From Cryptomeria japonica (Eukaryota > Streptophyta > Pinopsida > Cupressales > Cupressaceae), in assembly GCF_030272615.1 (NCBI RefSeq), contig NC_081408.1, positions 66,226,546 to 66,290,545 of the forward strand: 64,000 nt of DNA. Reading direction: 5' to 3'. Numbering within the stretch: the stretch's first letter is position 1; each line of letters opens with the position of its first letter. The notes below the pieces were generated by a model, which was given only the letters and a program-made list of their open reading frames with translations, searched no databases and was not told the origin of the DNA. Both the position numbers and the translations under genes were made by a program. This document shows positions 12,501-25,029 of the stretch, piece after piece.

Positions 12501-13452
12501 AAAGGTTATGAATAAAAGAATGGAGTAGGTTGGTTTGTTTTCTTTTCCCATGGAACAACAAGAACAACAATAATCAAATTGGATCTGCCAAAGAGGCAAT
12601 TTTATGTTAGCTATTGGTGCCCCATTTTTTTGTGGCACATAATGAAGATTCACTCCAAATTGTTTGCATTAATTTAACAATTGTTTTTCAAAAAATTTGT
12701 ATCTATTTCATGAAAAATGTTAATTACCAACCTAAATATGCTAGCTATTTTGAAATTTGTGTGAATAAGGATTTTAAGTTTGTTTCACTAATAGATAATA
12801 TTTTTTTTTCTTTCTAAACACATTTTCCAATGAATAGTTTTGTTAGAAAACTAATGTTCAGTGGCTTATTCATTGTAACTAGGAATAGCCTTGAATGGCA
12901 TCTGTTTGTTTATTTAGAAATATAATGACCTATAAATGAGTTAACATTTGAGCAGTAGTTATATATTTTAAAATATTTTCAAAATCTTAAAGCTTTTAAG
13001 AGATCACCGCTTCCTAGTCATTATAAGGTTTTGATATATCTAAATTAAATAAAAAAAAATTATGCACAAGAATTAAACAATTTACATACAAAAGATTCAT
13101 AAAATTGTCCAATAGTCAAAGATACATAAATTTCTAATTAAGAAAGATAGTCAGTGAAAATCAAAATCAACCATTTGATAGCTTCGCTCAAATTTAATTG
13201 CAAAACAAGTCATATACAGAGGCACATTCCCAAAAACATAAAGGGATAGTTCTTTCAAAATGTCACCCATGTCATTAGGAGTCTAAACCATGCCCCTAAT
13301 TTGCTACCCTATCCATCAAAACTAGTTAAAAATATTGCCTAAACCACATGCAACTTGACTTAAAAATATTTAACTTCCAAAAAAGATGCATTATTATTCC
13401 TCATATTTGACAAAAAGTATGCCTTTTGTTTAAAGAGACAAGACCTCCATAT
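9548..13452. other. AT-rich intergenic DNA, no supported gene
   Basis: About 3.9 kb between two elements. All ORFs are short (at most 71 codons) and have no recognisable protein character. Parts near 9780-10900 have a slightly higher codon-like texture and could be a very old transposon remnant, but I cannot identify one. No RNA gene, terminal inverted repeat or tandem array was seen. Confidence 0.6.
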
Positions 13453-14598
13453 TGTTAAACAATTCAAATAACTGAAAGACAATTGAGAGGGGGGGTGAAT
13501 CAGTTGTCTCAAATTATCAGAACTATTAGCAATTTAAAAATTTAATAACGGAACCCCAAACATTAATACTGGAATAGCAGTTAAACAAATTAAGCAAAAA
13601 CAATAATAACAAAATAAAAACTATCCACATGACAACAAGATTTATACGTGGAAAACCCAGTAAATAGAAAACAATTGAGGGGCCTGTGCTTGTTGGAAGG
13701 CCAATAGCCTAGAACACACTACTCATCATAAAAGGAGCCTCACTAACATAGAAATCTAGACTACAATATGAAGAAGTGTTCAACTACAAAAGATAGCATC
13801 TCCTATGCCTGAGTACAGTTCTTGTTAAGCTAAATACCGAAGGACTGAATCCTCTTACATAAACCCAATTCACCTCCAATGATCAACCAAATCCTCTGCA
13901 TGAATGATATCACATTATTTGCACATTACATTCCTTGATCATGACCTTTTACATAACCATGATGATCTAAAATGATATTTTACATCTATATATGCAAACC
14001 CTCAACCATAAACAATTAGGTCGGCCACCTGAAAATAAACCAATTACATAATTATAAACCATGTAAGCCTTAGACAAAACAAATGATATCCAGCACATAA
14101 CATCACCCAAAAACAAATCAAGAGGTCCAATCGACATGTTACATTAAAGTTGGTCCATAACCTAGATCAACGGGGACCTAGTGTAGGTCAAAACACTATA
14201 ACAATGATCTCCATCTGCCAATTCTTGAAAATGATCACCAACAGAGTCCTGAAACTCCACCAAAATGTGCACCAACACCACTTATTCAATTCAACAATGA
14301 TCTTCATCAAAAGCTCTGCCGATGAAACCCTCGCTAGAACTAGAAACTAAGCTTCTAAGAATGTAGGATAGCATCTGATCACCAAACCAAAACCAACTGA
14401 CCGAATATGAGCATGATTAGCCAATTTCATAACCAAATCATATTGGAGGCTACCAGATCATGCCGGATCCAAATCAACTAGAAACCACTCAGCATACCAA
14501 GACCAGAAGGGTGCCGCTAAACCATTTAAACAAATAGTGTTGATATCAATGACAAAACATCAATGTAACACATAATCAATTCAACCAAATGGCCAACA
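13453..14598 (-). repeat. 3' LTR of the minus-strand Copia element
   Basis: On the plus strand it starts TGTTAAACAATTCAAATAAC and ends GGCCAACA, matching 19238-20441. It lacks a stretch of about 60 bp present in the other LTR. The adjacent polypurine tract identifies it as the 3' LTR. Confidence 0.85.
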
Positions 14599-14612
14599 AT
14601 CTCCCCCTTTGG
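14599..14612 (-). other. polypurine tract of the minus-strand Copia element
   Basis: Reads AAAGGGGGAGAT on the minus strand, immediately before the 3' LTR; the same tract as in the two related plus-strand elements. Confidence 0.8.
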
Positions 14613-14950
14613 CATTAATGACAACACTAGATGTAAAAAATATCTAAGTACCAAGAAATGCCAAACAAGTCTCCCCCAGTGGAAGACAACCAACAATCTC
14701 CCACATACAGCTCTGAATGTCAATATCTCTTCCCCTTTGACTTTTTCTTTTTCTTTCTTTGTCTTTTTCACATCAATATCTCTCCCCGTTTGACATCAAT
14801 TCCAGAAATCTGATAAAACTATTAAAGCAAAAACATTAACCATTGAATCACAAAGCTAACTACTCCCCTTGAGTAGTAGCATCCCACATCAGTGTTGAAC
14901 TGAATAGTATCTGTGATAATGCATGTCGGACTGATGCCAAACCACATCAA

Positions 14951-15760
14951 TCAAGTCTCTACAAGAGGGGTAGAAACTCCCACTCTATGTCTTAGGTACT
15001 CAAATGATTCTTTGGGAAAAGGTTTAGTTAAAATATCTGCAATCTTCTCTTTAGTGTTCATATAACCTAGTCTAATTTCATTTGTTTCCACCTTTTCTTT
15101 AAAAAAGTTATACTTGTTAAATATGTGCTTTGTTTTAGAGTAAAATACCAAATTATTTGATACATCAATAGTAGTAAATTTATCATGGTGAATAACTATC
15201 AATGCATCACAATCCACCTTTATATCCTTCAACAATTGCTTCATCCATAAAAGTTGTGTACAGATAGTAGAAACAACAACATACTCAGCTTCAATAGTAG
15301 ATAAAGAAGTGCATCACTATTTCTTGATGATCCATGAAACCAACTTCTTTCCAAGAAAGAAAGCTCCACCGGAAGCGCTTTTCTGGTCATCAATATCTCT
15401 AGCCCAATCAGCATTGGTATATGCACATAATGTAAAGTTATCATCCTTAGGGTACCATAAACCATATTTTGGTGTACCTTGCAAGTATCTAAAAATCCTT
15501 TTCACCACAATCTCATGATTTTATCTAGGATCACTTTGAAATCTTGAAACAATACAAACAACATTCATAATGTCAGGCCTAGTCTGCATCAAATAAAGCA
15601 GACCTCCAATCATAGATTTGTATCTTGTAGGATTTACCGATGTAGAAACATCTTTTGTTGTCAATTTCTCACTTATAACCATAGGAATACTTATCAGTTT
15701 AGAATCTCCCATACCAGATTTCTTCAACAATTCCTTAGCATATTTAGTTTGATAGATGAA
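14951..15760 (-). pseudogene. Copia RNase H and pol C-terminus, decayed
   Basis: Minus-strand pieces at 15730-15521, 15508-15317 and 15244-14951 share one frame. They carry the post-RT segment ('SMIGGLLYLMQTRPDI'), the Copia RNase H core ('NADWARDIDDQKSASGGAFF'), and the C-terminal 'TKEKIADILTKPFPKESF'. The first catalytic Asp of the usual DADW motif is Asn here (NADW), so the enzyme would be inactive even without the stops. RNase H degrades the RNA of the RNA-DNA hybrid in reverse transcription. Confidence 0.85.
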
Positions 15761-16540
15761 GATACCTTTGTCAGTCTGAGTAATCTACAAACCTAAGAAA
15801 AATTTCATCCCACCAATCATAGACATCTCAAATTCTTTCTCCAAAACTCTTAGAAAATTCCATGCATAACTTATCTTCACCTTAAAAAATAATGTCATCA
15901 ACAAATAATTCAATAATTAGTATATCATCATCAATGATCTTATAATATAAATTACTCTCAGTACTACCCCTAGTAAAACCAAGCTTCAAAAGATATTTAT
16001 CCAACCTTGCATACCAAGCTCTAGGTGCTTGTTTCAATCCATATAAATCTTTCCTTAACCTATAAACCATACTTGTATCAATTGATAGTGAAAAACCATC
16101 AAGTTGATCAATATAAACTTCCTCATCAAGATCCCCATTCAAAAATGCAAATTTAACATCCATCTGATAAACCTTTAGTTTTTATAAGCAACATTGGAAA
16201 GAAATAATCTTACAACTTCAATCCCAGCTATAGGTGCAAAAGTCTCTCCATAATCAATTCCTTCCTTCTGAGAATATCCTTTACAAACCAATATAGCCTT
16301 ATTCCTTATAACTTGACCATCCTCATTCAATTTATTCCTAAAAATCTATTTAGTTCCAATAACATTTTTATTTTTAGGCTAGGGAACCAAAGTACATGTG
16401 TTATTTTTCTCAATCTGATCTAATTCTTCTTCCATAGCTTTCAACCAATATTCGTCTGTACATCCCTCAATTACTGATACCAGTTCAACTTGTGAAATTC
16501 AACATACTTAATTAGTTGTCAGTCTTCTTCTTTTCATCAC
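15761..16540 (-). pseudogene. Copia reverse transcriptase, decayed
   Basis: Readable pieces include the N-terminal fingers ('[16 protein letters not shown]', '[10 protein letters not shown]'), then 16163-15882 with 'MDVKFAFLNGDLDEEVYIDQ', 'LYGLKQAPRAWYARL' and the catalytic box as FVDD. Frames change between the pieces and stops are common. Family: Ty1/Copia RVT_2. Confidence 0.85.
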
Positions 16541-16599
16541 TCCATTGCTCTTATCCCCAATGACCTGATCTTTTGAATGATTCAATCTCACATACCTAG

Positions 16600-17934
16600 G
16601 AGTCTTCTGAATTTCTATTCCTCTTCCCTGTTCTTCAGTTACTATATAATTCTCCGATACTACCAGAGTAACTAGTTCAACACTCTATTCTAGTAAAGGT
16701 TCAACTAGTTTAGATATAATCATTTCCACTCTTGGTTCCTTCTCATAAACTCTAATTTGGCTTTTTTTCAACTCATCTACTTTGACATGAGCACTCTCTA
16801 CAATTCTCTGCAATCTCTTGTTATAACATCTATATGCTTTTCTTTCATTAGAATAACCAAGAAATATACCTTCATCACATCTAGGATCAAATTTCCAAAT
16901 CATAGATCATCTCTCCTGATATAACATTTACTACCAAAAATTCTGAAATACTTAACTATAGGTGTATTGCCAAACCATAATTCATAAGGTGTCTTACCAG
17001 TTTCTCCTTTTATATGTACTTTGTTGAATGTATAAACTGTTGTGCTCACTACTTCTCTCTAGTAGATATGAGGTATAATAGCTTCCATCATCATTGTTCT
17101 AGCAGCATCCAAGATAGTTTTTTTCTTCCTTTCCACAACTCCATTCTACTGAGGTGTCCGGGGAGCAAAAAATTATCGTCTTATACCATGCTTCTCACAA
17201 AAGTTATTAAACTCACTGGATGTGAATTCTCCACCATGATCTGACCTCAAACATTTAATCTTCAATCCTATCTCAGTTTCCACTTTACCCTTTAAGATTT
17301 TAAACTTTTCAAATGCTTCAAATCTCTCTTTTAGAAAAGAAACCCACATCATTCTAGAATAATCATCAATGATTAGCATGGAATATCTATCACCTTAAAA
17401 ACTTTTAACTTTAGCAGGACCACACAAATCAGTATGAATAAGATCAAGAACATCATTTGATTTATCTTGTATACTCCTAAAAGAGATTCTGACCTGTTTA
17501 CCCATTTGACATTATTTACATACCAAATTATAGGGTTTCATAATCTTAGGTATATCCCTAACTGCCTTAGTTGAACTAGTCGTCACAATGAAATCAAAAT
17601 TCACATGACACAGCCTTTTATGCCATAGCCTACTCTCATCAATCTGTGTAATCAAACATGTCCTCTCACTAGAGTTCAAATGAAATATATTACCTTTTGT
17701 CTGTGTACTGGTTGCAATCTCTAAACCGGATCTGTAGTTGATTTTCCATTTTCCATCCTTGAACTATAATTGAAATCCCTTATCTACCAATTGTCCTACA
17801 CTCAAAAGATTATGCCTTAAACCTTCAATATAACAAACATTGTTAGTATTGTTCTTACCATCCAATGCTATAGTTCCTTTTCCTTTGATCATACATGCTT
17901 TGTCATTTCCAAATCTAACTAGACTGCCATCAAA
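16600..17934 (-). pseudogene. Copia integrase with gag-pre-integrase zinc finger, decayed
   Basis: Minus-strand reading gives the zinc finger region ('LWHKRLCHVNFDFIV' with a later Cys pair broken by a stop), then the core with 'HTDLCGP' (first Asp), 'RSDHGGEF' (second Asp) and 'FNNFCEKHGIRR'. A C-terminal piece at 16903-16685 has 'CDEGIFLGYSNERKAYRCYN', typical of Copia integrase tails. The function would be insertion of element cDNA into the chromosome. Confidence 0.85.
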
Positions 17935-19179
17935 TTATTGCAAAGATAGAAACTTCCCTTTATCTCCAGTTATGTTATGTGAACAACCATTGTCAATTAC
18001 CCATTCATCCTTGTCTTCAATTTTAGCAGCAAGTTCCTTCTCTTTAGGTACATTCACTTCCAATGCTAGATCATCTTCCTTAATAGCCATGAACACCCAT
18101 TCCTTCCCATTTATGAAATCACTAACAGATTCTTTTGCTGGTTCATTATCAGAATCAGTAATGTCTTCCTCATCCACTATGTAGCATGATTTGTCTCTAT
18201 TTTTCATGTATTTGTACTTGTTCTGATATCCAGGTTTAGGATTAAATGATCTTCTAGCTCTTTCTTCAAATATTGAATTCCTTTCAGGAAATCTAGATGC
18301 AAAATGACCAATCTTATTACATGCAAAACATTTAAAAGGTTCTTTTGCTTCATACTTACTTCGTACTGGTCCTTTAGGTACTCTTCTAGAAAATAGTGCT
18401 TCAAGTTGCTCAAACTCATCATCTTCTCTGTTCATATCTTCTAACTCCTTTGCATACAAATATTTCTAGTATTTCTTATAGGTTGTAGATGTAGATACAT
18501 GAAAAGAAGGTTCAAACTTCATAGCTCTAGAAGGTCCAAATTCTTCAAGCTCAAAATCAGATAGTTTTCAAAACAAATTATCTTTGTTGACATATGTATT
18601 AGCCATTGTTTTCAACTCATTAATAGCAATAGCCTTCATTTTGTATGTAAGTGTTAGGGCTCTTAGGAAATTAGAAACAATTTCATCTTCACTCATAGTT
18701 CCACCATAACATTGAATTCCCATAACAATCTCATTTACCCTTTCCATGAATGCAGTAATCCTTTCATCTTCTTCCATCTTTAGGTTTTTATGTCTCACAT
18801 GGTAACCATCAAGTTTATCTATCTTCACTATAGGGTTACCTTCATTAAGAGTCTCCAACTTATCCCATATAGCCTTTCTAGTTGATTTGTCGATTAATCT
18901 CATTATTTTCTGATCAAAAAGTGCACACAAGAGGGCTTCTCTTTCTCTATAATCATTCTCAAGATTCTTGTCTAGATTTTCCAGAGGAGGATTGCTAGAT
19001 CTCAGATTATAAGGTGTGACACCATTCTATGTGATCTCCCAAATCTCCTTACAAAGTCATCTCCGATGAGTCTCCATCTGAATCTTCCATAATGTGTAAT
19101 TTGCTCCATCATGCCTCAGAATATCCCTTTGAAAGATAGCTCTAGAAGAACTAGATGAACTTCAACTGTTAGTCGCCAT
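17935..19179 (-). pseudogene. Copia Gag and aspartic protease, decayed
   Basis: One frame runs from an ATG at 19179 through 18930-18568 (capsid, UBN2 type, 'AFMERVNEIVMGIQCYGG') to 18459-17935. The latter has a zinc knuckle whose last Cys is Phe (CFACNKIGHFASRF) and the protease active-site region 'WVIDNGCSHNITG', where the usual Asp-Ser-Gly reads Asp-Asn-Gly. Copia Gag packages RNA and the protease cleaves the polyprotein. Several stops break it. Confidence 0.85.
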
Positions 19180-19223
19180 AGGATCTTCCTCAAGAGGTTA
19201 ATATTTCTGAAAAGAGGACCAAA

Positions 19224-19235
19224 CCTCTAATACCA
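19224..19235 (-). other. primer-binding site, degenerate iMet type
   Basis: On the minus strand TGGTATTAGAGG follows the 5' LTR by two bases. It differs from the canonical TGGTATCAGAGC at two positions. Confidence 0.75.
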
Positions 19236-19237
19236 AT

Positions 19238-20441
19238 TGCTATATAGTTCAAATAACTAGAAGATAACTGAGAGGGGGGGGCTGAATCAGTTGTCTCAGA
19301 TTACTATAACTGTTAGCAATTTAAAACTTTAATACCAGAAGCCAAAAAATTAATGCCAGAATAGTAGGTAAACCATTAAGAATAAACAATAATCAAAGAA
19401 TAAAAACCATCCACATGACACCAAGATTTATACATGGAAAACTTGATAAAGGGAAAAACCATGGTGGGAAGCCTACCTATAGATAATACTTTTGTAGTAA
19501 GTATGTGAATTACAATTGAGGGGCCTGCACTTGTAGGAAGGCCAACAACCTAGAGCGAACTTCTCATTACAAAAGGAGCCTCAATGACTAGATAGAAATC
19601 CAGAGAAGTGTTGAATAGCAAAAGATAACATGTCCTATTGCTGAAAAGAGTTCCAGTTAAGCTCAATACCAAAGGACTGAATCCTCTTACATGAAGCCAA
19701 TTCGATCTCCAATGATTGACCAAATCCTCTGCCTAAATGATATCACATTATTCGCACATTACATTCCTTGACCATGACCTCTTACATAACCATGATGATC
19801 TACAATGAGATCTTACATCTATATATACAAACCCTCGACCATAAACAATTAGGTCAGCCACTAGAAAATAAAGCAATTAGATACTTACAAACCATGTCGA
19901 CTTTAGACCAAACAAATAATATCCAAAACATAAGACATCCCAGAAACACATCAAGAGGTCCAATCCACATGTTACATTAAAGTCGGTCCATAACCTATAT
20001 CAACTGGGGCCCAGTATAGGTCCACACGCTATAGTAATGATCTCCATTTGTCAAGTCTCAAACATGATCACCAAAAACATCCTAAAACTCCACCAGAAGC
20101 TACACCAACACCACTTATGCAATTCAACAAAGATCTTCATCAAAATATTTTCCGGTGAAACCCTCGCCGAAACCAGAAACTAAGCTTCTAAGAAAGCAGG
20201 ATAGCATCCAATCACTAGACCAAAACCAACTGACTGAATATGAGTATGATTATCATGAACAAGCCAATTCCATAACCCAATCATACCAAATCCTACTGGA
20301 TCATGCTAGATCCAAATCAACCAGGAACCACTCAACCTATCTGGAGCAGAAGGGTGCCACTATAGCATCCAAACAGCTAGTGTTGGCATAAATGACAAAA
20401 CATCAGTGCAAAACATAATCAATTCCACAAAATGGCCAACA
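19238..20441 (-). repeat. 5' LTR of the minus-strand Copia element
   Basis: Aligns with 13453-14598 over its length and carries the extra stretch of about 60 bp near 19440-19510. Small ORFs at 19768-20391 fall inside it and are not genes. Confidence 0.85.
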
Positions 20442-21697
20442 CACATAACCTATATACATATCAAGTTTTGAGTCCCATAAATGAATGTTCAACAACATTA
20501 TTTGCAATTTAATTATCATAGACACAAGCTTGCAGATTGGTCCATTTTCACCACTCGTAAAAAAATTGAAGCCACTAACAACTCAATTTTTGGGGCCAAC
20601 ACTCATCTTTTCATTAATTGAAGTATGCACCTGACCTAATTTTTTATCTGAGGTAGGATGAGATGGCCAACATCCATCCTATGTAACAAGTCCAATAAAG
20701 ATCCTTCATAAGAAAAGTAAAATGAAATAGTAAAGTAAGTTGAAACAGTACCATAATAGATAATGATATACACCTACAGGGACAATAGTAAATTATATAC
20801 TCATCAATAAATCTATGTCAAGCACAAGTGTGGTAAATTATAACTAAATCTAAATTATAAACATATGTATTCCTAAAATGGGTGAATATTTGGGATGACA
20901 CATATTCATCAGATATTAGTAGTAACAGTTAAGTCAAGATATAAGAGGACAGGAATCCTAGACATTACTTGTGTCACATTACATCAAAAGGAAATAATAT
21001 TACTAATCTTCAAGAACTAGATTTGAGCTTATGCAATAGACATTGTGAAATATTACACCAAAAAGTTGTGCTAGAAGGATATGTTTGAATCATAAAGAAG
21101 TTTCCTAAACAAGTAGGACATATTGTAATTTATTATTGCAATTTTCTTTCCTATGGAATCCAACCTTTCAAGAAGATCACTCTTTCTTTGTTGTTAAAAG
21201 GATTGATTATAGAGAGATTTAACAGGTAATTAATAAATACAATCAAATTTACAATCTCATGGCTACATAGCCTAGAGTAGTGCACGCAGTACTATAGTTA
21301 AATTTGTGGTTATCAAGGTTATTAACTCAGTCGCAAGTTCATATCTTCTTGTAAATAGACATTATCAATCTAACAAGAATATTATTAATTATATAAGTAT
21401 TTTCTTGAAAGAAAACAAAGCTGCCTAATTTTGACCCAACATCCCTTGCAAGGGGTCAACAAAAATTGAGCTAGTTGCACAAAATAAGAGAAACAAAATA
21501 CACTTGCAGTGTCATGCATTAATCTTGCTTGTTGTCTTTCTTTCAATTTAGACCAATAATCTACAAAATACAAACCACAACATAAAGAAATCAAATATGT
21601 GTGAAATTCTACAAATAATTTTTTCCAACCAATCATCCATTTCAATAAAGAGCGAATAACAAACAGAAAAAACATTACCCTATAACTATGAGGAAAC
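20442..21697. other. intergenic DNA downstream of the SRO pseudogene
   Basis: AT-rich, with no ORF of protein character. I looked on the minus strand for the C-terminal RST domain expected after the PARP-like exon of an SRO gene and did not find it here, so that part may be lost, displaced or too decayed to read. Confidence 0.5.
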
Positions 21698-21918
21698 CTT
21701 AAAGCTAACAACATATTCTAGAAATATGTGTGTTCATGTGTGTACTCCAGATGATGTAATGCCTTGGATTAATAAGATCATTTATGCCACTATCAAAATC
21801 TTCATTACTAGGATGACATTGTCGTGAGCTAGGTATCACTACCTTCATATTCCCCAATATTACACGACACAATAACATGTGTTGTTCACCATTTTCATCA
21901 ACATTAGAGTTTATTGCA
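21698..21918 (-). pseudogene. SRO pseudogene exon B (C-terminal PARP-like)
   Basis: Minus-strand frame from the acceptor encodes 'VDENGEQHMLLCRVILGNM' and ends 'VVSFK' at an AAG|GT. A 2-nt deletion lies between 'NTHI' and 'EYVVSFK'. The ORF that starts at 21714 on the same strand is an out-of-frame shadow. Confidence 0.75.
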
Positions 21919-22258
21919 CTGCAAAGTGCAAAACTAACATTCAGAAGATTGAAACAAAAACACTCTCAAGTGACATCCATAAGAACGTAAATCATTTAGT
22001 GCAAACGCAAAGAGCACATAAGAAAATTATATTATTTATGCCAACACAAGTGGTGTAGATGCACAAATTATAAGATTTGTCATACTAGGGGAGATTATAT
22101 GCACTCAATACACAAATTATTTGCTGCATGGGCACCTAATATTGGGGGATAACAAACATACATGGCATAGTTTAAAAATATATAGAATGAGACTCTAAAT
22201 ATTTTTCAAAATGTGGTATAACAAAAGAGAAAAACAAGAAAAATAGAGATCTCCTTAC
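21919..22258 (-). other. retained intron of the SRO pseudogene
   Basis: 340 bp beginning GTAAGG and ending TTGCAG on the minus strand. Its removal joins two PARP-like coding blocks in the order expected for the family. Confidence 0.7.
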
Positions 22259-23179
22259 CTAACACACAAGCAATTTTTCAGGTGCAAGATAGACTCCATT
22301 ACCAAAAACTACACCATGTTTCAGGGTCATGAGCTACACAAAACCATTCTTTATTATTCCACAGATGTCATCCCTCAAGGTTCCATGCCAGGCACACTAG
22401 ACATTGGCATCACCCCAATTCTTTCTGGTAATATTATTTATGTTCCCCTGAAAAGCATTCAATCTGGATTGCGCCACAACACTACAATGCAAGTTGTGAT
22501 ATATTCCAATAACGCTTGTAAAATTTGCTAGCATTCTAAGACTGGCCATAAACTTGTTTCTCACATCCGCAAACTCTTGCTCATCTTTAGCCAACTTGAT
22601 CAAATTATCTCTCGCGCCCTTAAAAGCCTCATTTGCAATGCAATTCCTAGCAAAAATGGGGCCTTCAATGTCACACAAATTGAAGTCACTAGAACCCAGC
22701 TCTGCATGGATAGATTCCAAATCTCTATCAATAACTACTCTACAATTTTTAGTCTCAAAACACCCATTTAAAGCGCAATGCCTATCACCCATTGGATCAT
22801 AGAGAATTTTGGGGAAAAACCTTTTTCCATCAACGTCTATCTAAGCAATGGATCTCTGGGTGCCATCAATTGGATAAATTAGTAGCATATCAATAAAATC
22901 CACCATGCATGAAACCCCATCAATGGCCACTTCCACCACTGTCTTACCATCTTGGAAAGCCTGCTTGAGGAGCATTGCAATTTTAGATGGGAAATACATC
23001 CTGTCCCCCTCATAGAAATATGTAATGCGAGCAGGAATCCCACTTTTTCTAAGATTACTATAATTTTCCACAATCCCATTACCATGGGAGAAACACTTAA
23101 CAAATCCATAAAGGATTTTCGCCCTCTTTGCAGGGGGCACCAATGACCACTTTTTTCCATTAATATATGGGGCTACAAC
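22259..23179 (-). pseudogene. SRO pseudogene exon A (WWE and N-terminal PARP-like)
   Basis: The 5' edge is placed at an AG (23181-23180) followed by GTT GTA GCC in the WWE frame. The exact upstream exon structure is uncertain and I did not recognise an initiator Met exon. The 3' edge is placed at AG|GTAAGG, a strong donor. The only open pieces longer than 100 codons are 23143-22841 and 22792-22397. Confidence 0.75.
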
Positions 23180-23934
23180 CTATTTTCACTTTTGTTGACC
23201 AATGATCGATACATAAGCTTTCCTCTAAAATCCATTTTAAAGAAAAGAAAAGAAATTAAAACTACAATATAAATCATTATTTCTGTCCACTTACTATGGG
23301 GACAAGGCTCCAAGGCCCAAACAAACCGGTACAACAACAATAATGAGTGTTCTATAATCGTATAGAAATTTACACATTTGAATTGCAGAGTGTTCAAACA
23401 AATCAAAGATATAAACCCGACCTATATTTAAGAATAACCATGGCCGCCCAAGTCACTCGGTGTCATTTGCTTGGAGGTTTAATAGGTTTGCTTTCCCAAC
23501 AAGTAAAAAAGTTAATGAATGTCCTAATTTTATCGTCGAGCTAGTGGTCTCTCAATTACGTAGTGGTCAAATTTACAATTTTTTATTCTTTTGCAGGTGT
23601 GAACCCGGTTTGATCTTTAAACTACTTGGGGTGCTTTTTTTATCTCATAGGTTATTCATAGTGGGAACTTTCCGTGGGAATTCTTATATTTCATACAAGA
23701 TATATTAATCATGTTAAAGATTTGGATGTTCTTTTATTTCAATTTTTTATTTCTATTGTAAAAATACAATGGAAAATTTCATAACTTTGTAACAAATGAC
23801 TCATAGAAAACTGTGCACTATTTTCATATATTAATAAAACATATTTACTTGTCATAAAATTTTATTATTTTTGCTTGGATTAAGAATCAAATTATAAGGT
23901 TAAAGTAATAACATCAACAAAACAACTGCAGCAA
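23180..23934. other. region upstream of the SRO pseudogene, nothing assigned
   Basis: Would contain the promoter and first exon of the minus-strand SRO locus if complete. Small ORFs on both strands (23173-23708) have no recognisable character. Confidence 0.4.
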
Positions 23935-24160
23935 ATTTATAATAGTTTTCATCACAGTTGTAGTCCATTAAAACATGCATTACAAAAGTTTTATCACAAC
24001 TCTAGTCCATTACAACATGCAGTTACAACAGTTTTTCATCACCGATGTAGTCCATTAAAACATGCATTCCAAAAGTTTTCATCACCATTGTAGTCGATTA
24101 CAACATGCATTACAACAATTTTTCATCATAACTGACCCATTACAACATTATTTAGTCACA
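23935..24160. repeat. minisatellite, 42-45 bp unit, about 5 copies
   Basis: The block TAGTCCATTA recurs at 23961, 24003 and 24048, with degenerate forms at 24091 and about 24133. Each unit reads roughly GTTTTCATCAC, a variable triplet, TGTAGTCCATTA, then ACATGCATTAC. Unit lengths are 42, 45, 43 and 42. Confidence 0.85.
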
Positions 24161-25029
24161 ACTATTTTCATAATAAGCACAACAGAAATATTTTTTGAGT
24201 TAACTGGATGTGTGCCAATGAGCATATTGTATGGTCTTTGAGGGTGTTTCTAATATTATTTATTTTGAAAAGAAAAAATCCTTTTAAAATACATATAACA
24301 TGTAAAGATGAAAGGAAAATTTTGATGTACGGAAAAAATTAAAGGATATAATTTTAATATAGTTTTTTTTGTAAATTTTATTTTTTAGTCTTATGTTATT
24401 ATTTAGGTTTTCCTTTTTTTTATTCTTGTTATGTTTTTAAAAACAAATTTAATTATACTCAAAATTAATTAAAATTTAGGATAAAATTAATTAAAAGTTA
24501 TTTATATTTTTTCAATAATAATAAATAAATAAATAAAATTATATTTTTATTATAATTAATAAAAATATGTTTAATTAATTGGAGTGAGGTTTAGAATTAT
24601 AATTAAATAACTATTGAATTTTAGGATTTAAAAATAGAAAATATAAAACATAATTTCTTAATTATTATTTAAAATTTGCAAATAATAATTATAAATATTT
24701 TAATTAAATATATTATAATTCCAATTCTAAATGTTAATTATTTAAAATGTTGTAATTTAAGAATTATTAATTTGTGTTATAAATTGGTGGTCAAAACAAC
24801 ACCATAACAACAACATCATCACCACCCTAGAAGAATCCATATTATTGTTTATTTTTAATTCCATTGAACACAAATAGTTTCAAACACATATATATGTAAT
24901 GAAAACATATAAAAGAAACAATATTAGAATATTTTTTTATTTTTTATTTTTTATTTTATAAATATAATTAGTTGGTGTTTTTATAAAGTAAATTAGGATT
25001 CAATAAAACTGTATATATATTTAAATTTA
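24161..25029. other. very AT-rich spacer
   Basis: Mostly A/T with frequent TTAATTAAA-type strings and no ORF or repeat unit that I can support. Confidence 0.6.

Larger units (their letters stand above)
13453..20441 (-). mobile_element. old Ty1/Copia retrotransposon, minus strand
   Basis: Direct LTRs at 13453-14598 and 19238-20441 flank decayed gag, protease, integrase, reverse transcriptase and RNase H on the minus strand, in Copia order. Flanking 5-mers CATAT (13448-13452) and CACAT (20442-20446) differ at one base, consistent with an aged target duplication. A degenerate iMet primer site (19224-19235) and a polypurine tract (14601-14610, read on the minus strand) have the expected positions. 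The LTRs differ by many substitutions and by an indel of about 60 bp, so it looks older than the elements in the second half of the window. Confidence 0.9.
21698..23179 (-). pseudogene. SRO/RCD1-family (WWE plus PARP-like) gene copy, decayed, intron retained
   Basis: Read on the minus strand, this is a member of the plant RCD1/SRO family, which act as nuclear hubs binding transcription factors in stress signalling. Exon A (23179-22259) holds a WWE domain ('VENYSNLRKSGIPARITYFY', then 'FIDMLLIYPIDGTQRSIA' and 'IDVDGKRFFPK') and the start of the PARP-like fold ('SVIGIYHNLHC', 'CAWHGT', 'VVFGNGVYLAPEK'). Exon B (21918-21698) continues it with 'VDENGEQHMLLCRVILGNM' and 'NPRHYIIWSTHMNTHI'. In exon A four in-frame stops, all TAG, interrupt the frame, including one at the conserved Trp after 'RSIA'. 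In exon B a 2-nt loss precedes 'EYVVSFK'. Intron 21919-22258 has GT and AG ends, so this is a genomic rather than processed copy. No RST domain was found. It is the only recognisable cellular gene here. Confidence 0.85.

Noticed and set aside
21385-21714. 109-codon minus-strand ORF
   Set aside because: It starts inside exon B of the SRO pseudogene in another frame and has no protein character.
22554-22802. Plus-strand ORFs across the SRO exon
   Set aside because: Shadows of the minus-strand coding sequence, which carries the WWE and PARP-like motifs.
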